This document shows, piece after piece, positions 42,905 through 51,929 of a DNA stretch of 64,000 nucleotides; position 1 is the first letter of the stretch; the number at the start of each line of letters is the position of its first letter. The stretch covers positions 44,813 through 108,812 of the forward strand of contig CAMATH010000005.1 in NCBI GenBank assembly GCA_945860955.1. Direction: 5' to 3'. The translations under genes and the position numbers were made by a program. Under the pieces are notes generated by a model that worked only from the letters and a program-made list of their open reading frames with translations, did not search any database and was not told where the DNA came from. The stretch is from Planctomicrobium piriforme. Lineage in GTDB: Bacteria; Planctomycetota; Planctomycetia; Planctomycetales; Planctomycetaceae.

Positions 42905-43777
42905 TCACGTCGTTCTGAACCAACCGCGACATTTGTGTCGGACCACGTTGCGGGCGGCGAACAGCAGCTTTTTGAATTTCCCCAATTCGACCCGGCGGGA
43001 AAATACATCGAAGCGTCGGCGTTCGATTTCCGACAGCAGGCCGCCATAGATGTCGATCATTGTCTCCAGAATCGGACGGCCGGGGGGATCGAGGTACTGA
43101 AACAAGGGCCGGACCCGGTCATAGTACTCACGGGCGCGGCGAGCCTGAAATTCCAACAGTTGGATCACCTGGGGACTGGCGACCGGGGCCGTGAGATCCT
43201 CACGCCGGACGCCAAACTGTTCGAGATCCACGGCGGGGAGATAGACCCGCCCCAACAGCGCGTCCTCTCGCACATCTCGCAGAATATTCGTCAACTGCAG
43301 TGCCGTCCCACAATCGATCGCCAGGGGAATGGCCCGTTCATCGTGAAACCCCCAGACGTGAATGCACGCCAATCCGACCGCACCGGCGACATGGTAGCAG
43401 TAGCGATTGAGTTCGTCAAAATCCTGAATCGCGACCGGATGCAGATCCATTTCCACCCCGGCGATGACATCGGTCAGGTAACGAGTCGGCACGTTGTGGC
43501 GTCGCAACATGTCGACCACCGCCGGCAGGATCGGGTCGTTCGTCTCGCCCGTACTCCAAGCCTGTTCGAACCGCGTTTTCCAGTCGGCAAGAGCCCGGGC
43601 GCGATTGGCGGGAGAGTCCTCGCTGTCCCCCAAATCGTCAGTGACGCGCATGAAGGCGTAGAGCGCGCACATCGCCTGGTAGCGATCGCGCGGCAGGGTG
43701 AGAAACGAGTAATAGAAATTCTTTCCCGTCCGCCGGGCGAGCGTTTCGCAATGGCGGTAGGAGTCGGCGAGCGACAA
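42905..43777 (-). CDS. hpnD: Presqualene diphosphate synthase HpnD
   Basis: Start chosen at TTG 43777, giving 290 residues that begin (M)SLADSYRHCETLARRTGKNFYYSF, which fits the usual N terminus of HpnD; there is no ATG between the hpnC stop and residue 36. A GGGA lies about seven bases upstream. The squalene/phytoene synthase signatures are present: RVTDDLGDSED (first Asp-rich motif, about residues 43-53) and LQLTNILRDVREDALLGRVYLP, read in short parts (second Asp-rich motif and YxxP-type end). HpnD condenses two farnesyl diphosphates to presqualene diphosphate, and HpnC and HpnE finish squalene. hpnC lies 29 bases upstream; hpnE is not in the window. A longer GTG/ATG start overlapping hpnC is less likely. 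Confidence 0.87.
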   Translation of the reverse strand: MSLADSYRHCETLARRTGKNFYYSFLTLPRDRYQAMCALYAFMRVTDDLGDSEDSPANRARALADWKTRFEQAWSTGETNDPILPAVVDMLRRHNVPTRYLTDVIAGVEMDLHPVAIQDFDELNRYCYHVAGAVGLACIHVWGFHDERAIPLAIDCGTALQLTNILRDVREDALLGRVYLPAVDLEQFGVRREDLTAPVASPQVIQLLEFQARRAREYYDRVRPLFQYLDPPGRPILETMIDIYGGLLSEIERRRFDVFSRRVELGKFKKLLFAARNVVRHKCRGWFRTT

Positions 43778-43806
43778 AGGAATCCCGTCCGTCTGGAGCG
43801 GACTAC

Positions 43807-44772
43807 TTAAAAGTGTGAAGCGGAGGCCCGACCGCGAAACGGGCGGATCAGCGCGTGGGTGACGCACCGCGCGAACAACTGCACGACATCCCACTTCGTG
43901 ACTTTGGGGCGCTGATCCCAAACACGATATCCAATCCCTTCAATGCGATCCAGAATGCGCTCGCCGCCTCGGGCGAACAGCTCGAGGTCGATCTGCACGC
44001 GGAGCGGAAAGACTCGCAATTCCGGTTCCCCCGCCCCGCTCCAGGGAGAAAGCAGTTTTCGCGCGCGGGCGACTTCGAATCGCATCAATTCCAGAAACGC
44101 CGAATTCGTTTCCCGCCGCGCGAGTTGCTCGGCGGTGTACCCGAACCGTTCGCGGTCTTCGCGGGGGAGATAGACCCGGTGGATATCGTAGTCGCGGGCG
44201 ACGTCCTGCCAGAAATTCGCGAGTTGCAACCCGGTGCAGATGGAGTCGGACCAGCCGAAATTCTCAGGCTTGGCCTGGCGGCACAAATGCAGCACCAGCC
44301 GACCGACCGGGTCGGCGCTCCGGCGGCAATAGTCGAACAGTTGTTCGCAGGTGTCGTATTCGAGAACGGTCTGATCCTGTTCAAACGCGGAAATCAGATC
44401 CAGAAACGGCTGTTGAGGAATCTGGAATTCGCGAATGGTTTCTGCCAGGGCGACCGTCACCGGATGGCTCCCCTGCCCCGCGTAACACGCCGTGATTTCT
44501 TCGCGCCACCAGGCGAGCGATTCGAGTGCGCGCGTGGTATCTCCCACCTCGTCCCCCAGGTCATCGGCCCAGCGACACCAGGAGTAGACGTTATAAAAGT
44601 GCTGCTGCAACGGTTTCGGTAGCAAAACCGAGACGACCGGAAAATTCTCGTAGTGCCCTGTGGCGATCCGACGGCAGTAGTCCTGAGCCAGTTTGAGGGT
44701 CGGCGGGGCGGACCGCGCAGCAGGCCCCCAGTTCGCCAGTTCGGCTGCGAATTCGGGCGAGGGATCGGGCAT
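43807..44772 (-). CDS. hpnC: Squalene synthase component HpnC
   Basis: A 321-residue protein from ATG 44772. It carries the trans-isoprenyl synthase (head-to-head) signatures: SWCRWADDLGDEVGD (first Asp-rich region, about residues 64-78), CTGLQLANFWQDVARDYDI (second, about 178-196, with NxxxD variation), then HRVYLPREDRERFG. The FWQDVARD form is typical of HpnC rather than HpnD. In hopanoid-producing bacteria HpnC converts presqualene diphosphate to hydroxysqualene. It forms a two-gene operon with hpnD and is divergent from der. The HpnN-like transporter in this window may belong to the same lipid pathway, though it lies 30 kb away. Confidence 0.88.
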   Translation of the reverse strand: MPDPSPEFAAELANWGPAARSAPPTLKLAQDYCRRIATGHYENFPVVSVLLPKPLQQHFYNVYSWCRWADDLGDEVGDTTRALESLAWWREEITACYAGQGSHPVTVALAETIREFQIPQQPFLDLISAFEQDQTVLEYDTCEQLFDYCRRSADPVGRLVLHLCRQAKPENFGWSDSICTGLQLANFWQDVARDYDIHRVYLPREDRERFGYTAEQLARRETNSAFLELMRFEVARARKLLSPWSGAGEPELRVFPLRVQIDLELFARGGERILDRIEGIGYRVWDQRPKVTKWDVVQLFARCVTHALIRPFRGRASASHF

Positions 44773-44884
44773 GGATGGGGGCGGTTTTCAGTTCGTGAGC
44801 GCGGGCGGGAATTCGGTACTGTAAACTTGAGCGCCACCAGCGTACAATGGTGGTTTGGTCCTTCTGTCTCAGGTCACTCTTCGC

Positions 44885-46342
44885 ATGTCGCTTCCACAAG
44901 TCGTAATCGTCGGCCGTCCGAACGTCGGCAAGAGTTCGCTCATGAACTGGCTGGCCCGGAAGCGAATCTCGATCGTTGACCCGACGGCGGGGGTCACGCG
45001 TGATCGTGTCACCTATCTGATGCACGTCCACGACCGCTATTTTGAGCTGATGGACACTGGTGGAATCGGCATTGTCGACAGCGACGATTTGAGTGCCGAC
45101 ATTGAACGGCAGATTCAGACCGGCATCGAGCAGGCGGCGTTGATTCTGTTTGTTGTCGACGCCCAGGCGGGACTCGTTCCGCTCGATCAGGAAGTCGCCC
45201 GCAGGTTGCGCCCGCTGAATAAACCGGTACTGCTGGTGGTGAACAAAAGCGACTCGCCACGATTGGAGGCGGGAGCACCGGAATTCTTCAGTCTGATGAA
45301 GTCACCATCGATCTGCACGAGTGTGACTGCAGAAAAGAACCGGGAAGCTCTGCTGATCAAGATCGTCCAGATGCTTCCCGAAGCGTCGGAAGAGGAAGAA
45401 ATCGAGGGAGAGCAGACGAGTGCCGACCCGGAGTTGAAGCTGGCAATTGTGGGTCGGCGGAACGTGGGGAAGAGTACGTTCATCAACGCGCTGGCGCAAT
45501 CCGAGAGAATGATTGTCAGTGAGATTGCGGGAACGACCCGCGACAGCGTCGACATCCGATTCGAACTTGACGGCAAATCGTTCGTGGCGATTGACACGCC
45601 GGGGGTGCGAAAAAAGAAGAGCCTGGCGAACGACATCGAGTTCTACAGCCTGACGCGGTCGCTGCGCAGCGTGCGGCGGGCCAACGTGGTTTTGATGTTC
45701 CTGGATGCTTCTCAGACCATTTCGATGGTTGACAAGCAACTCGTGGGGGAAATCGCCGAGTCATACAAGCCGTGCATTTTTGTGGTCAACAAGTGGGATC
45801 TCGGCCAGGAAGCCGACATGACCACGGAAAAGTGGGTGAAATACCTGGGAGAATCGTTCGGGATGATGGGGTTTTCGCCAGTGGCGTTCATCACGGCGAA
45901 GGATCCGATGAGCGTGAAGAAGTTGATCAACGTGGCGCAATCGGTGGCGAAACAGGCGAGAATCCGGGTTTCGACCAGCAAATTGAATCAACTGGTTCGG
46001 CAGGCGGTTATTCGAAATCACCCTCCGATGCGAGCCAATCGGGAAGCGCGAATCTATTTTGCCACCCAGGTGGCAACAGAGCCGCCAACAATTGTTGTCA
46101 AATGCAACGAACCCAAAGTTGTGGATAAAAGTTGGCGTCGCTACCTGCTAGGAGTTTTCCACGACCAGTTGCCATTCCCGGAGGTACCCATCAAGGTGTA
46201 CTACAGGCCACGTGGCGCAGGGAGCGGTGGTGCCGGTGCGGAAGAAGAGATCGATGATCTCGATTCGACGCCAGAGATCGTTCTTGAGGGGGACGAACCG
46301 ATAGATTTCGATTCGGTCTTCGAAGATGATTTCCTAGATTGA
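44885..46342 (+). CDS. der: Ribosome biogenesis GTPase Der (EngA)
   Basis: The ATG at 44885 gives 485 residues. Two GTPase domains are in tandem: GRPNVGKSSL at about 11-20 with DTGG and NKSD, and GRRNVGKSTF at about 196-205 with DTPG and NKWD. They are followed by the C-terminal KH-like domain (FHDQLPFPEVPIKVYYRPR). Der helps assemble the 50S subunit. The last ~40 residues form an acidic tail beyond the usual end. The first domain has SKSL-free standard motifs, so both G domains look intact. It is divergent from hpnC-hpnD. A promoter-like pair at 46339-46366 begins just before its stop and belongs to the next transcript. Confidence 0.95.
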   Translation: MSLPQVVIVGRPNVGKSSLMNWLARKRISIVDPTAGVTRDRVTYLMHVHDRYFELMDTGGIGIVDSDDLSADIERQIQTGIEQAALILFVVDAQAGLVPLDQEVARRLRPLNKPVLLVVNKSDSPRLEAGAPEFFSLMKSPSICTSVTAEKNREALLIKIVQMLPEASEEEEIEGEQTSADPELKLAIVGRRNVGKSTFINALAQSERMIVSEIAGTTRDSVDIRFELDGKSFVAIDTPGVRKKKSLANDIEFYSLTRSLRSVRRANVVLMFLDASQTISMVDKQLVGEIAESYKPCIFVVNKWDLGQEADMTTEKWVKYLGESFGMMGFSPVAFITAKDPMSVKKLINVAQSVAKQARIRVSTSKLNQLVRQAVIRNHPPMRANREARIYFATQVATEPPTIVVKCNEPKVVDKSWRRYLLGVFHDQLPFPEVPIKVYYRPRGAGSGGAGAEEEIDDLDSTPEIVLEGDEPIDFDSVFEDDFLD

Positions 46343-46366
46343 TCGGATCTCCGGAATGTGTATAAT
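46339..46366 (+). promoter_or_regulatory. Sigma-70-type promoter of a candidate noncoding RNA
   Basis: TTGATC at 46339-46344 and TATAAT at 46361-46366, spacer 16 bases. It overlaps the last codon of der and points into a 550-bp gap. Confidence 0.6.
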
Positions 46367-46372
46367 GGGTCC

Positions 46373-46706
46373 AAGGGTGCACGAAATACCGCGTCGAGTG
46401 GCGACGGAATTCGTGGAGAACTGGTTCTTTCCGCGACGGCGGTGAGAAATTGGTTAACCCAAGACCCGGGTGAAGCCGAAACCTGGAAGTTTCGACGGGG
46501 TTTAACGTGTGTTGGACCCCGAGTGTTGAAATCAGGTCGGCTCGGGCGCGGTTCGGAAAACGGCCAAACGAGTCGACGCCGGGGGCGGTACACCTTTGGA
46601 GTGTACCGGTTGCTCCGGTCGGTTCGCTTCGAATGATCCACGTGTGGACTCTTGCGTGGAATTCGGACAATTCCGGTTGACAAGTCCTTTGGCGACCGTT
46701 TTTGTT
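46373..46706 (+). ncRNA. Candidate structured noncoding RNA, about 330 nt
   Basis: Starts at the expected initiation site of the promoter above. Hairpins that can be read directly: 46392-46406 (CGTCG-AGTGG-CGACG), 46586-46608 (CGGTACAC/GTGTACCG with a 7-base loop), 46658-46674 (GGAATT-CGGAC-AATTCC), and an end hairpin 46675-46697 (GGTTG/CGACC, one wobble) followed by TTTTT at 46699-46703, which looks like a terminator. No open frame has a ribosome site. It lacks the conserved cores of RNase P, SRP RNA and tmRNA as far as I can see. It could instead be a long leader of the PEP-CTERM gene. Confidence 0.45.
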
Positions 46707-46894
46707 AACTTCTAGATTTGCAAACACAATCTGAAGATTGTTCAGCTAAAATCCCACCAGACAACCTGTCCTTTCGTTCGACCAGCCTGTTTGTGAGCGA
46801 TGGTGGACCGTGAAGGGTCGATGCAGGTGTTTGGATTTGTTCATCGGCTTTGCCTCATCGATTGGATGAAGTAAAGCCCATTGGAGAGAGTGTG

Positions 46895-47707
46895 ATGCCT
46901 ACGATCCGACGGGTCCTGCTGGTTTTGGGGATCGCGTTTGTGTTCTCCATCGATTCGGCTTCGGCCGCGCTGATGAATTTCGTCAACGCGCCTTCGTCGA
47001 ATTCGACGAATTGGGGCACTTACGTGGCGAGCCACCACGGGGTCGTGAATACGAACATTGATTTCGAGAAACCCTCAATTCCAGTCGATCAGCAGTTGAA
47101 CCCCGACGCGTATCTGGCCAGCGACGGGGTGACACTGACCACTGCTGGATTTGGGTCGGCTCAGAGTGCGGGCGACATTGTGTTCAACGCCGGTCCGAGC
47201 GGTGTCAATACCACCAATGCGATTCCAGGCGAGGGGCTCTATTCTCCCTCGAAATACCTTCTGAAAAACAGTGCCGGGACCGGTTCGTTGACGATCTCCT
47301 TCAACAATCCCGTGATGGCTGTCGGGTTCTTCATTATTGACCTGTTCCGCCGGAACGACGATACCCAAGTGACCATTGAGGCTTTCACTGGAGCGAATGG
47401 GACCGGGGCGAGCCTGGGAAAAGTCGCGGGCTTGCAAAACAACTTCCAGACGAACAACATCTACTTTATGGGAGTGTCGAGTACCGCCAATGAGATCGGG
47501 TCGCTGGTTTTCAGTGATCCCGGCGCGGGCGTTTCAGGAACTGATAGCATTGGAATCGACAATATCGAATTTGCGATCTATTCCGCCCCCCCCGTTATAC
47601 CGGAACCCTCTTCAGCCGCTCTGGCGGTTCTCGGGGCTTTTGGTGTGGCGGTTGCAGCTTGGCAACGTCAACGCCGCCTGAAGCTGAGTCGGGTGACCGC
47701 CGGTTAA
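46895..47707 (+). CDS. PEP-CTERM sorted secreted protein
   Basis: The ATG at 46895 has GGAGAG eight bases upstream. The 270-residue protein begins with a signal peptide (MPTIRRVLLVLGIAFVFS, cleavage near SASA-A) and ends with a PEP-CTERM sorting signal: VIPEPSSAALAVLGAFG, a hydrophobic helix, then the basic WQRQRRLK. Exosortase would cut at this signal and anchor or release the protein at the cell surface; no exosortase gene is in the window. The middle is a beta-rich domain (IDFEKPSIPVDQQLNPDAY; AVGFFIIDLFR; IGIDNIEFA), typical of such surface proteins. The function is unknown. It lies about 190 bases after the candidate RNA terminator. Confidence 0.85.
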   Translation: MPTIRRVLLVLGIAFVFSIDSASAALMNFVNAPSSNSTNWGTYVASHHGVVNTNIDFEKPSIPVDQQLNPDAYLASDGVTLTTAGFGSAQSAGDIVFNAGPSGVNTTNAIPGEGLYSPSKYLLKNSAGTGSLTISFNNPVMAVGFFIIDLFRRNDDTQVTIEAFTGANGTGASLGKVAGLQNNFQTNNIYFMGVSSTANEIGSLVFSDPGAGVSGTDSIGIDNIEFAIYSAPPVIPEPSSAALAVLGAFGVAVAAWQRQRRLKLSRVTAG

Positions 47708-47717
47708 GTTGTGGGCG

Positions 47718-48698
47718 TTATCGGGCTGCCAGATCTTCGGGTTGTGGCAGCTCGGCGAGGTTCGCCAGCCCAAACACAGACAGGAAACGCGCGGTTGTAC
47801 GATAGCGTACATTTCGAGGTCCGTTCTCGCCGCGCTCGATCTGCACCAGATCCCGCCGCAGCAATTGCCTGAGCAGATTCCCAGGGGCCGTCTTCCCGTG
47901 CCCCTCGATCTCTTCCTGTGAAATCGGTTGCCGATACGCGACCAGCGCCAGGACTTCCAGGGCATCCTGGGCGAGCTTCACTTCTCTTGGTCCCTGACCG
48001 AAGACTCGCATCTTCAGCCGTTCGAATTCGGGCTTCAATTCCAAACGGTATCCGCCGTCCCCCAGGCGAATTTCGTATGGGCGTCCCTGGGCGGCGTACA
48101 GTGAGTTCAATTCGTCAACCAGGCCGGGCACCTGATCGACCGAGATTGTCCCGCGCAGCAGGGCATAGAGTTTGCCGGCGGTCAAAGGTTGCCCGCCAAC
48201 AAACAGGGCCGCTTCGATCACTTGCGCCGGCGTGACGGTCGCGTCGATTTGATCTTTCGCCGTCAAACTCGGATCGGCGGGTTTCGGTGAGATATCACCC
48301 TTGCTGTGATCACGCGATCGCTTTCCGTTTTTCTTTTCCGCCGGCGACGCCGAGTTCAAGTCTGCGGCTGGTCGCATCGACTCAGTCGGCACGGGATCGA
48401 TCCTCCGCGCCGGAATCGCCGGCTCCGACTCCTGCGCCGGCTGGGGGTCATCGAATGCGATGGACGCCGCCCCCGGGTCCGCGAGAGCCGACTCAACCCC
48501 TGCGCGCTCCCCGAGATCGGTCGGCGAAGGCGAATCGGCAAGTGACTCCTCAGCCTCCGAGTCCCCCTCTCCCACCCTCAACTCCGCCGACTCATCAAAC
48601 GCCTCCAGCGCTTTCTGATACGCGAGTTCAATCTCGTCGACACTCCAGTCCGACGGTTCCTCGGGACTCAGTTCACCGGATTCCGGTTCAGTACTCAT
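47718..48698 (-). CDS. scpB: Segregation and condensation protein B
   Basis: The ATG at 48698 gives 326 residues; the upstream extension in the same frame is unrelated. The last ~190 residues are ScpB: two winged-helix domains with VIEAALFVGGQPLTAGKLY, LNSLYAAQGRPYEIRLGDGGY (read in parts), VLALVAYRQPISQEEIE, LLRRDLVQIE and YRTTARFLSVFGL. The first ~135 residues are an acidic Glu/Ser/Pro-rich extension not found in standard ScpB (about 180-200 residues). ScpB binds ScpA and SMC to form the bacterial condensin complex. scpA is not adjacent. It is convergent with the PEP-CTERM gene, only 10 bases between stops. Confidence 0.9.
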   Translation of the reverse strand: MSTEPESGELSPEEPSDWSVDEIELAYQKALEAFDESAELRVGEGDSEAEESLADSPSPTDLGERAGVESALADPGAASIAFDDPQPAQESEPAIPARRIDPVPTESMRPAADLNSASPAEKKNGKRSRDHSKGDISPKPADPSLTAKDQIDATVTPAQVIEAALFVGGQPLTAGKLYALLRGTISVDQVPGLVDELNSLYAAQGRPYEIRLGDGGYRLELKPEFERLKMRVFGQGPREVKLAQDALEVLALVAYRQPISQEEIEGHGKTAPGNLLRQLLRRDLVQIERGENGPRNVRYRTTARFLSVFGLANLAELPQPEDLAAR

Positions 48699-48935
48699 GC
48701 GGCCAAATCCATCGGCAGGGGACTCATCATCGTGCCCCCCTTGTACCCCGAATTCACCGGGCGATACAAGGTGAACCAGAGTGGCACGCGACTCGAAAGC
48801 GGAGATTCGCAGAGTCAGCGACGCTTGTTGATATTCCGATCGTCCGGTGTGAATGGCCCGCATGGCATTGCGACGGACAATCTCCCAGGACTCTTCCAAG
48901 TTTTCAAAGATCCCTCCGCTCCCTTGCTGCGTTCA

Positions 48936-48950
48936 ATATCACAGTGATAT
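48936..48950. promoter_or_regulatory. Perfect palindrome upstream of the SPFH gene
   Basis: ATATCAC-A-GTGATAT, seven-base arms with one central base, 59 bases before the SPFH start. A likely regulator-binding site in the 311-bp gap between scpB and the SPFH gene. The Arc-like small protein encoded downstream is a candidate binder. The rest of the gap shows no gene. Confidence 0.5.
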
Positions 48951-49009
48951 CATTTCGCTATCGCAGGCGGAAATGAATCCCAAACCCAAATTTCACGAGG
49001 AACCGGATC

Positions 49010-49897
49010 ATGAGTCACGAGAAGCGGATCGAAGCGCGGAGCGGTTGGGCGATGCTGGTGTTCAACATTTTGGTGCTGTTGTCGGGAGTGGCAGCCACAG
49101 TGTTCACCATCTACCTGACAAAGACAGTCAGCGAGAAATGCGCCTGGTTCCTGTTTGCCACAATTCCAACTTTTGTCGCCGGGATCATTCTCCTCGTGGG
49201 CCACTTCGCGCAGGAGCCGAATGAGGCGCGAGCGATTCTGCTCTTCGGCGCCTACCAAGGAACCGTGCGCGACAGCGGGTTTTTCTGGGCGAATCCGTTC
49301 TATTCGAAGCAGCGGATGTCGCTCCGTTCTCGTAACATGGAAACCCAGCGGCTCAAAGTGAACGATAAGCGAGGCAACCCGATTGAAATCGCGGCGGTCG
49401 TGGTCTGGAGGGTCAACGACACCGCGCAGGCTCTGTTCGATGTCGAAAAGTACGAGCAATATGTTCATGTGCAGAGCGAATCGGCGTTGCGTCACCTGGC
49501 GAACTGCTACGCGTATGACCACGGTGAAGAGGGGGAGATCACACTCCGCAGCGCGGTCGACGAAGTCTCGGAGGCGCTGCAAAAAGAGCTTCAAGAGCGT
49601 CTCGGCAAGGCGGGTGTGGTGGTGGAAGAGGCTCGGTTGACCCACCTGGCATATGCTCCCGAAATCGCCGGCGCGATGCTGCGGCGTCAACAGGCCGAAG
49701 CGATCATCGCCGCCCGGAAAATGATCGTCCATGGTGCCGTCAGCATGGTGCAGATGGCGCTGGAGGAACTCGCCGAGAAGCAGGTGGTGGAACTCGACAA
49801 TGAACGGAAGGCGTCGATGGTCAGCAATCTGTTGGTGGTGCTGTGCGGCGAGGCGGAAGTGACTCCGGTTGTGAACGCGGGAACGCTGTACTCGTAA
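49010..49897 (+). CDS. SPFH/band 7 domain membrane protein
   Basis: A 295-residue protein from ATG 49010. Two membrane helices near the N terminus (about 13-36 and 44-64) are followed by an SPFH (stomatin/prohibitin/flotillin) domain: [36 protein letters not shown] in short parts, and [27 protein letters not shown] charged coiled-coil region ([16 protein letters not shown]) completes the typical plan. These proteins form oligomeric rings that organise membrane domains or regulate proteases. A small Arc-like gene follows 205 bases later; the two often travel together and may form one transcript. Confidence 0.88.
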   Translation: MSHEKRIEARSGWAMLVFNILVLLSGVAATVFTIYLTKTVSEKCAWFLFATIPTFVAGIILLVGHFAQEPNEARAILLFGAYQGTVRDSGFFWANPFYSKQRMSLRSRNMETQRLKVNDKRGNPIEIAAVVVWRVNDTAQALFDVEKYEQYVHVQSESALRHLANCYAYDHGEEGEITLRSAVDEVSEALQKELQERLGKAGVVVEEARLTHLAYAPEIAGAMLRRQQAEAIIAARKMIVHGAVSMVQMALEELAEKQVVELDNERKASMVSNLLVVLCGEAEVTPVVNAGTLYS

Positions 49898-50102
49898 CGA
49901 CGGCGGGTTTGTGCTTGGTCCCAAGCGACCGCTCGCGCCCCTCTCGGAAGTTTCGGCGGGTCGTGGGCCATGTTCGGACGAAGGCGGCTGGATTCAACGG
50001 AGCGAGACTTCCGTAAGTTGCGGCCGTGATGAGCGGGCCGGCGATGATCGTCGGCCCGTTCTTACCTTTCCCACGTCGCGGAGTGCGACGACCGAGGCTG
50101 CC

Positions 50103-50291
50103 ATGGAACGAAAACCCTTTCTGCTGCGACTCGATCCGGCGGTCTACACCGCCGTCGAACGCTGGGCGCATCAGGAGTTGAGAAGCGTGAACGGCCAAAT
50201 CGAATTTCTGCTGAAACAGGCGGTGCTGACACGCGACAAGAAGGCACTGCCGCCGGACGGTGAATCGGCAGATTCGGGGAAGGGTTCGTGA
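50103..50291 (+). CDS. Small Arc-like (ribbon-helix-helix) protein
   Basis: The ATG at 50103 gives 62 residues. It begins RKPFLLRLDPAVYTAVERWA, which fits the ribbon-helix-helix pattern (a short beta strand FLLRLD, a helix, then SVNGQIEFLLKQAV as the second helix). Arc-type proteins bind DNA as dimers. It follows the SPFH gene on the same strand. It may bind the palindrome at 48936-48950 and control the pair, which is inference. Alternatively it is a HicB-like antitoxin fragment, but no toxin gene is seen beside it. Confidence 0.75.
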   Translation: MERKPFLLRLDPAVYTAVERWAHQELRSVNGQIEFLLKQAVLTRDKKALPPDGESADSGKGS

Positions 50292-50472
50292 TTGCCCGAT
50301 CGATGCCGACGGAGAGCTCTGATTGCAGGAAACCAATCCGAGCCACTCCTCGGTCGGCAGAGAAACGTTCTCTCGACTTGCAAACCCGACTCAACCCCCC
50401 AAGAATCAATGATCCCGTCAGCGGAAATTCCGACAGGGAAGCGAGTTCGTGGTCTACAAACAGGTGGTCGGC

Positions 50473-51894
50473 ATGAGTTCCCTTCAGAAAACGCTCGTCT
50501 GTCTGAGCGTGCTGCTCTTCTTCGCGGGTGGATGTACCCCGTCACCCACAAAGACGTTTGGTGGGAAGCAGATTGGCGGGACGAGTTCTTCCGACGCCAA
50601 CGCGCAGGCGTCGGCCCCATCGGCGACTGGCCCCACGCCACCGAGTGCCGCCATTCCCGATCAACAACCGGCCGAGGGTACCGCCAGTCATCTTCCGTCG
50701 ACTCAACGATCCTCCGGCGAAAGTAGCGGTTTGACGGACGCCGCGACCGGTTCCCGTCCTGTTTCGCAACAAGAAATCGGCGGTAACGAAGCTGGGAGCG
50801 AACTGGATACGGTCAAACCTCCGACTGCGGTGCGGAATCGCTCGCGTGAGGTGTTTTCCGGTGACACGGAACCCCATCGGCTGACAGACAAATTCAAAAC
50901 GGTCGCCGATCGATCGCAGGCGGGAGTTCATCTCGCGATCGATTCGGACGTTCCGAACGTCGACACCGTCACGTTCGCGAGCGACACCGGAGGAGTCGAT
51001 TCCACTCGGTTCCTGTTCGACGAGTCGATGGCGGCCGACCCGGTGTTGATGCACCATCCGAAAGTTCGGCATGCCGTCAGTGGGTCACCCGAAAACTACG
51101 AACTGCCCCCTGGGCTGACACCTTTGCCGGCGGCGGGCTATACCGAAGACGGTTTTCCGTGGCGGGTACTCTGCGACGCCGACGGGATGGTGATGTGTCT
51201 AGTGCCCGCGGGCCCCTCAGTCTTGGGTTCGGATCGCGGCCCTGAGAATTGCCGACCGCAATTGTCCGTTGTACTGGAGGGGTTCTATATCGACCTGCAT
51301 GAAGTCACGGTGGGTCAATACAAGCGGTTTCGCTCGGGAGATCATCCCTCGAAAAACCGGCCCGCGGAACCTGGAGTTCGTTCCAGCAACGCGAACGACC
51401 CGGTCGCTGGTGTGTTATGGGCCGAGGCGCGCGCCTATGCGCAGTGGGCAGGGAAGGAACTTCCAACGGAAGCAGAATGGGAAAAAGGGGCGCGGGGAGT
51501 CGATGCGTTTCCGCACCCGTGGGGAGAGGGGATTCCTCTCTGGCCGCAGCCCCGCCAACCCAGCCAGATCACCGCCGTCGGACTGTATCCTGCCGACCTC
51601 AGTCCGTTTGGTCTGTACGACACGGCGGGCAATGTGCGCGAGTGGGTCGCCGACTGGTATCTCGAAGACACCTTTAAGAAGGTCGCTGAGGAAGGGAAGG
51701 GGACGCTGAGAAATCCCCCCGGCCCGCGCTCCCAAGGATCGACGGATAAGCGGGTGGTGAAGGGCGGATCGCCGGAATGGTTTACATACGTCCGAACAGG
51801 GGTCTCCGGAAACCAGCGTCCCGATGACGTGGGATTCCGATGCGTCGCACGATTGAAGCCCAGGGGAAAAGGAAAGAAGGGGGCGGGGGGTTGA
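50473..51894 (+). CDS. Lipoprotein with a formylglycine-generating-enzyme-like (SUMF1) domain
   Basis: The ATG at 50473 gives 473 residues. A signal peptide ends in a lipobox, LFFAGGC, so Cys21 is probably lipid-modified. Residues ~22-215 are a low-complexity linker. The C-terminal ~255 residues form an SUMF1/FGE-sulfatase domain: MVMCLVPAGPSVLGSDRG, FYIDLHEVTVGQYKRF, AYAQWAGKELPTEAEWEKGAR (in parts), LYDTAGNVREWVADWY, VVKGGSPEWF, and RPDDVGFRCVARL. The domain marks either true formylglycine-generating enzymes or non-catalytic binding proteins. The catalytic Cys pair of true FGE was not found, so a binding role is more likely. Attached to the membrane facing outward. Confidence 0.8.
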   Translation: MSSLQKTLVCLSVLLFFAGGCTPSPTKTFGGKQIGGTSSSDANAQASAPSATGPTPPSAAIPDQQPAEGTASHLPSTQRSSGESSGLTDAATGSRPVSQQEIGGNEAGSELDTVKPPTAVRNRSREVFSGDTEPHRLTDKFKTVADRSQAGVHLAIDSDVPNVDTVTFASDTGGVDSTRFLFDESMAADPVLMHHPKVRHAVSGSPENYELPPGLTPLPAAGYTEDGFPWRVLCDADGMVMCLVPAGPSVLGSDRGPENCRPQLSVVLEGFYIDLHEVTVGQYKRFRSGDHPSKNRPAEPGVRSSNANDPVAGVLWAEARAYAQWAGKELPTEAEWEKGARGVDAFPHPWGEGIPLWPQPRQPSQITAVGLYPADLSPFGLYDTAGNVREWVADWYLEDTFKKVAEEGKGTLRNPPGPRSQGSTDKRVVKGGSPEWFTYVRTGVSGNQRPDDVGFRCVARLKPRGKGKKGAGG

Positions 51895-51929
51895 TGGGTG
51901 GTTGAGGTCGGCAGGGTGGAACCAGCGAC

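Noticed and set aside
46367..46520. Long-range pairing of GGGTCCAA (46367) with TTGGACCC (about 46511)
   Set aside because: The first part lies between the -10 box and the expected transcription start, so it is probably not in the RNA.
46373..46706. tmRNA, suggested by TTTCGACGGGG near 46490
   Set aside because: No tRNA-like acceptor pairing of the two ends and no tag reading frame with a plausible end could be drawn.
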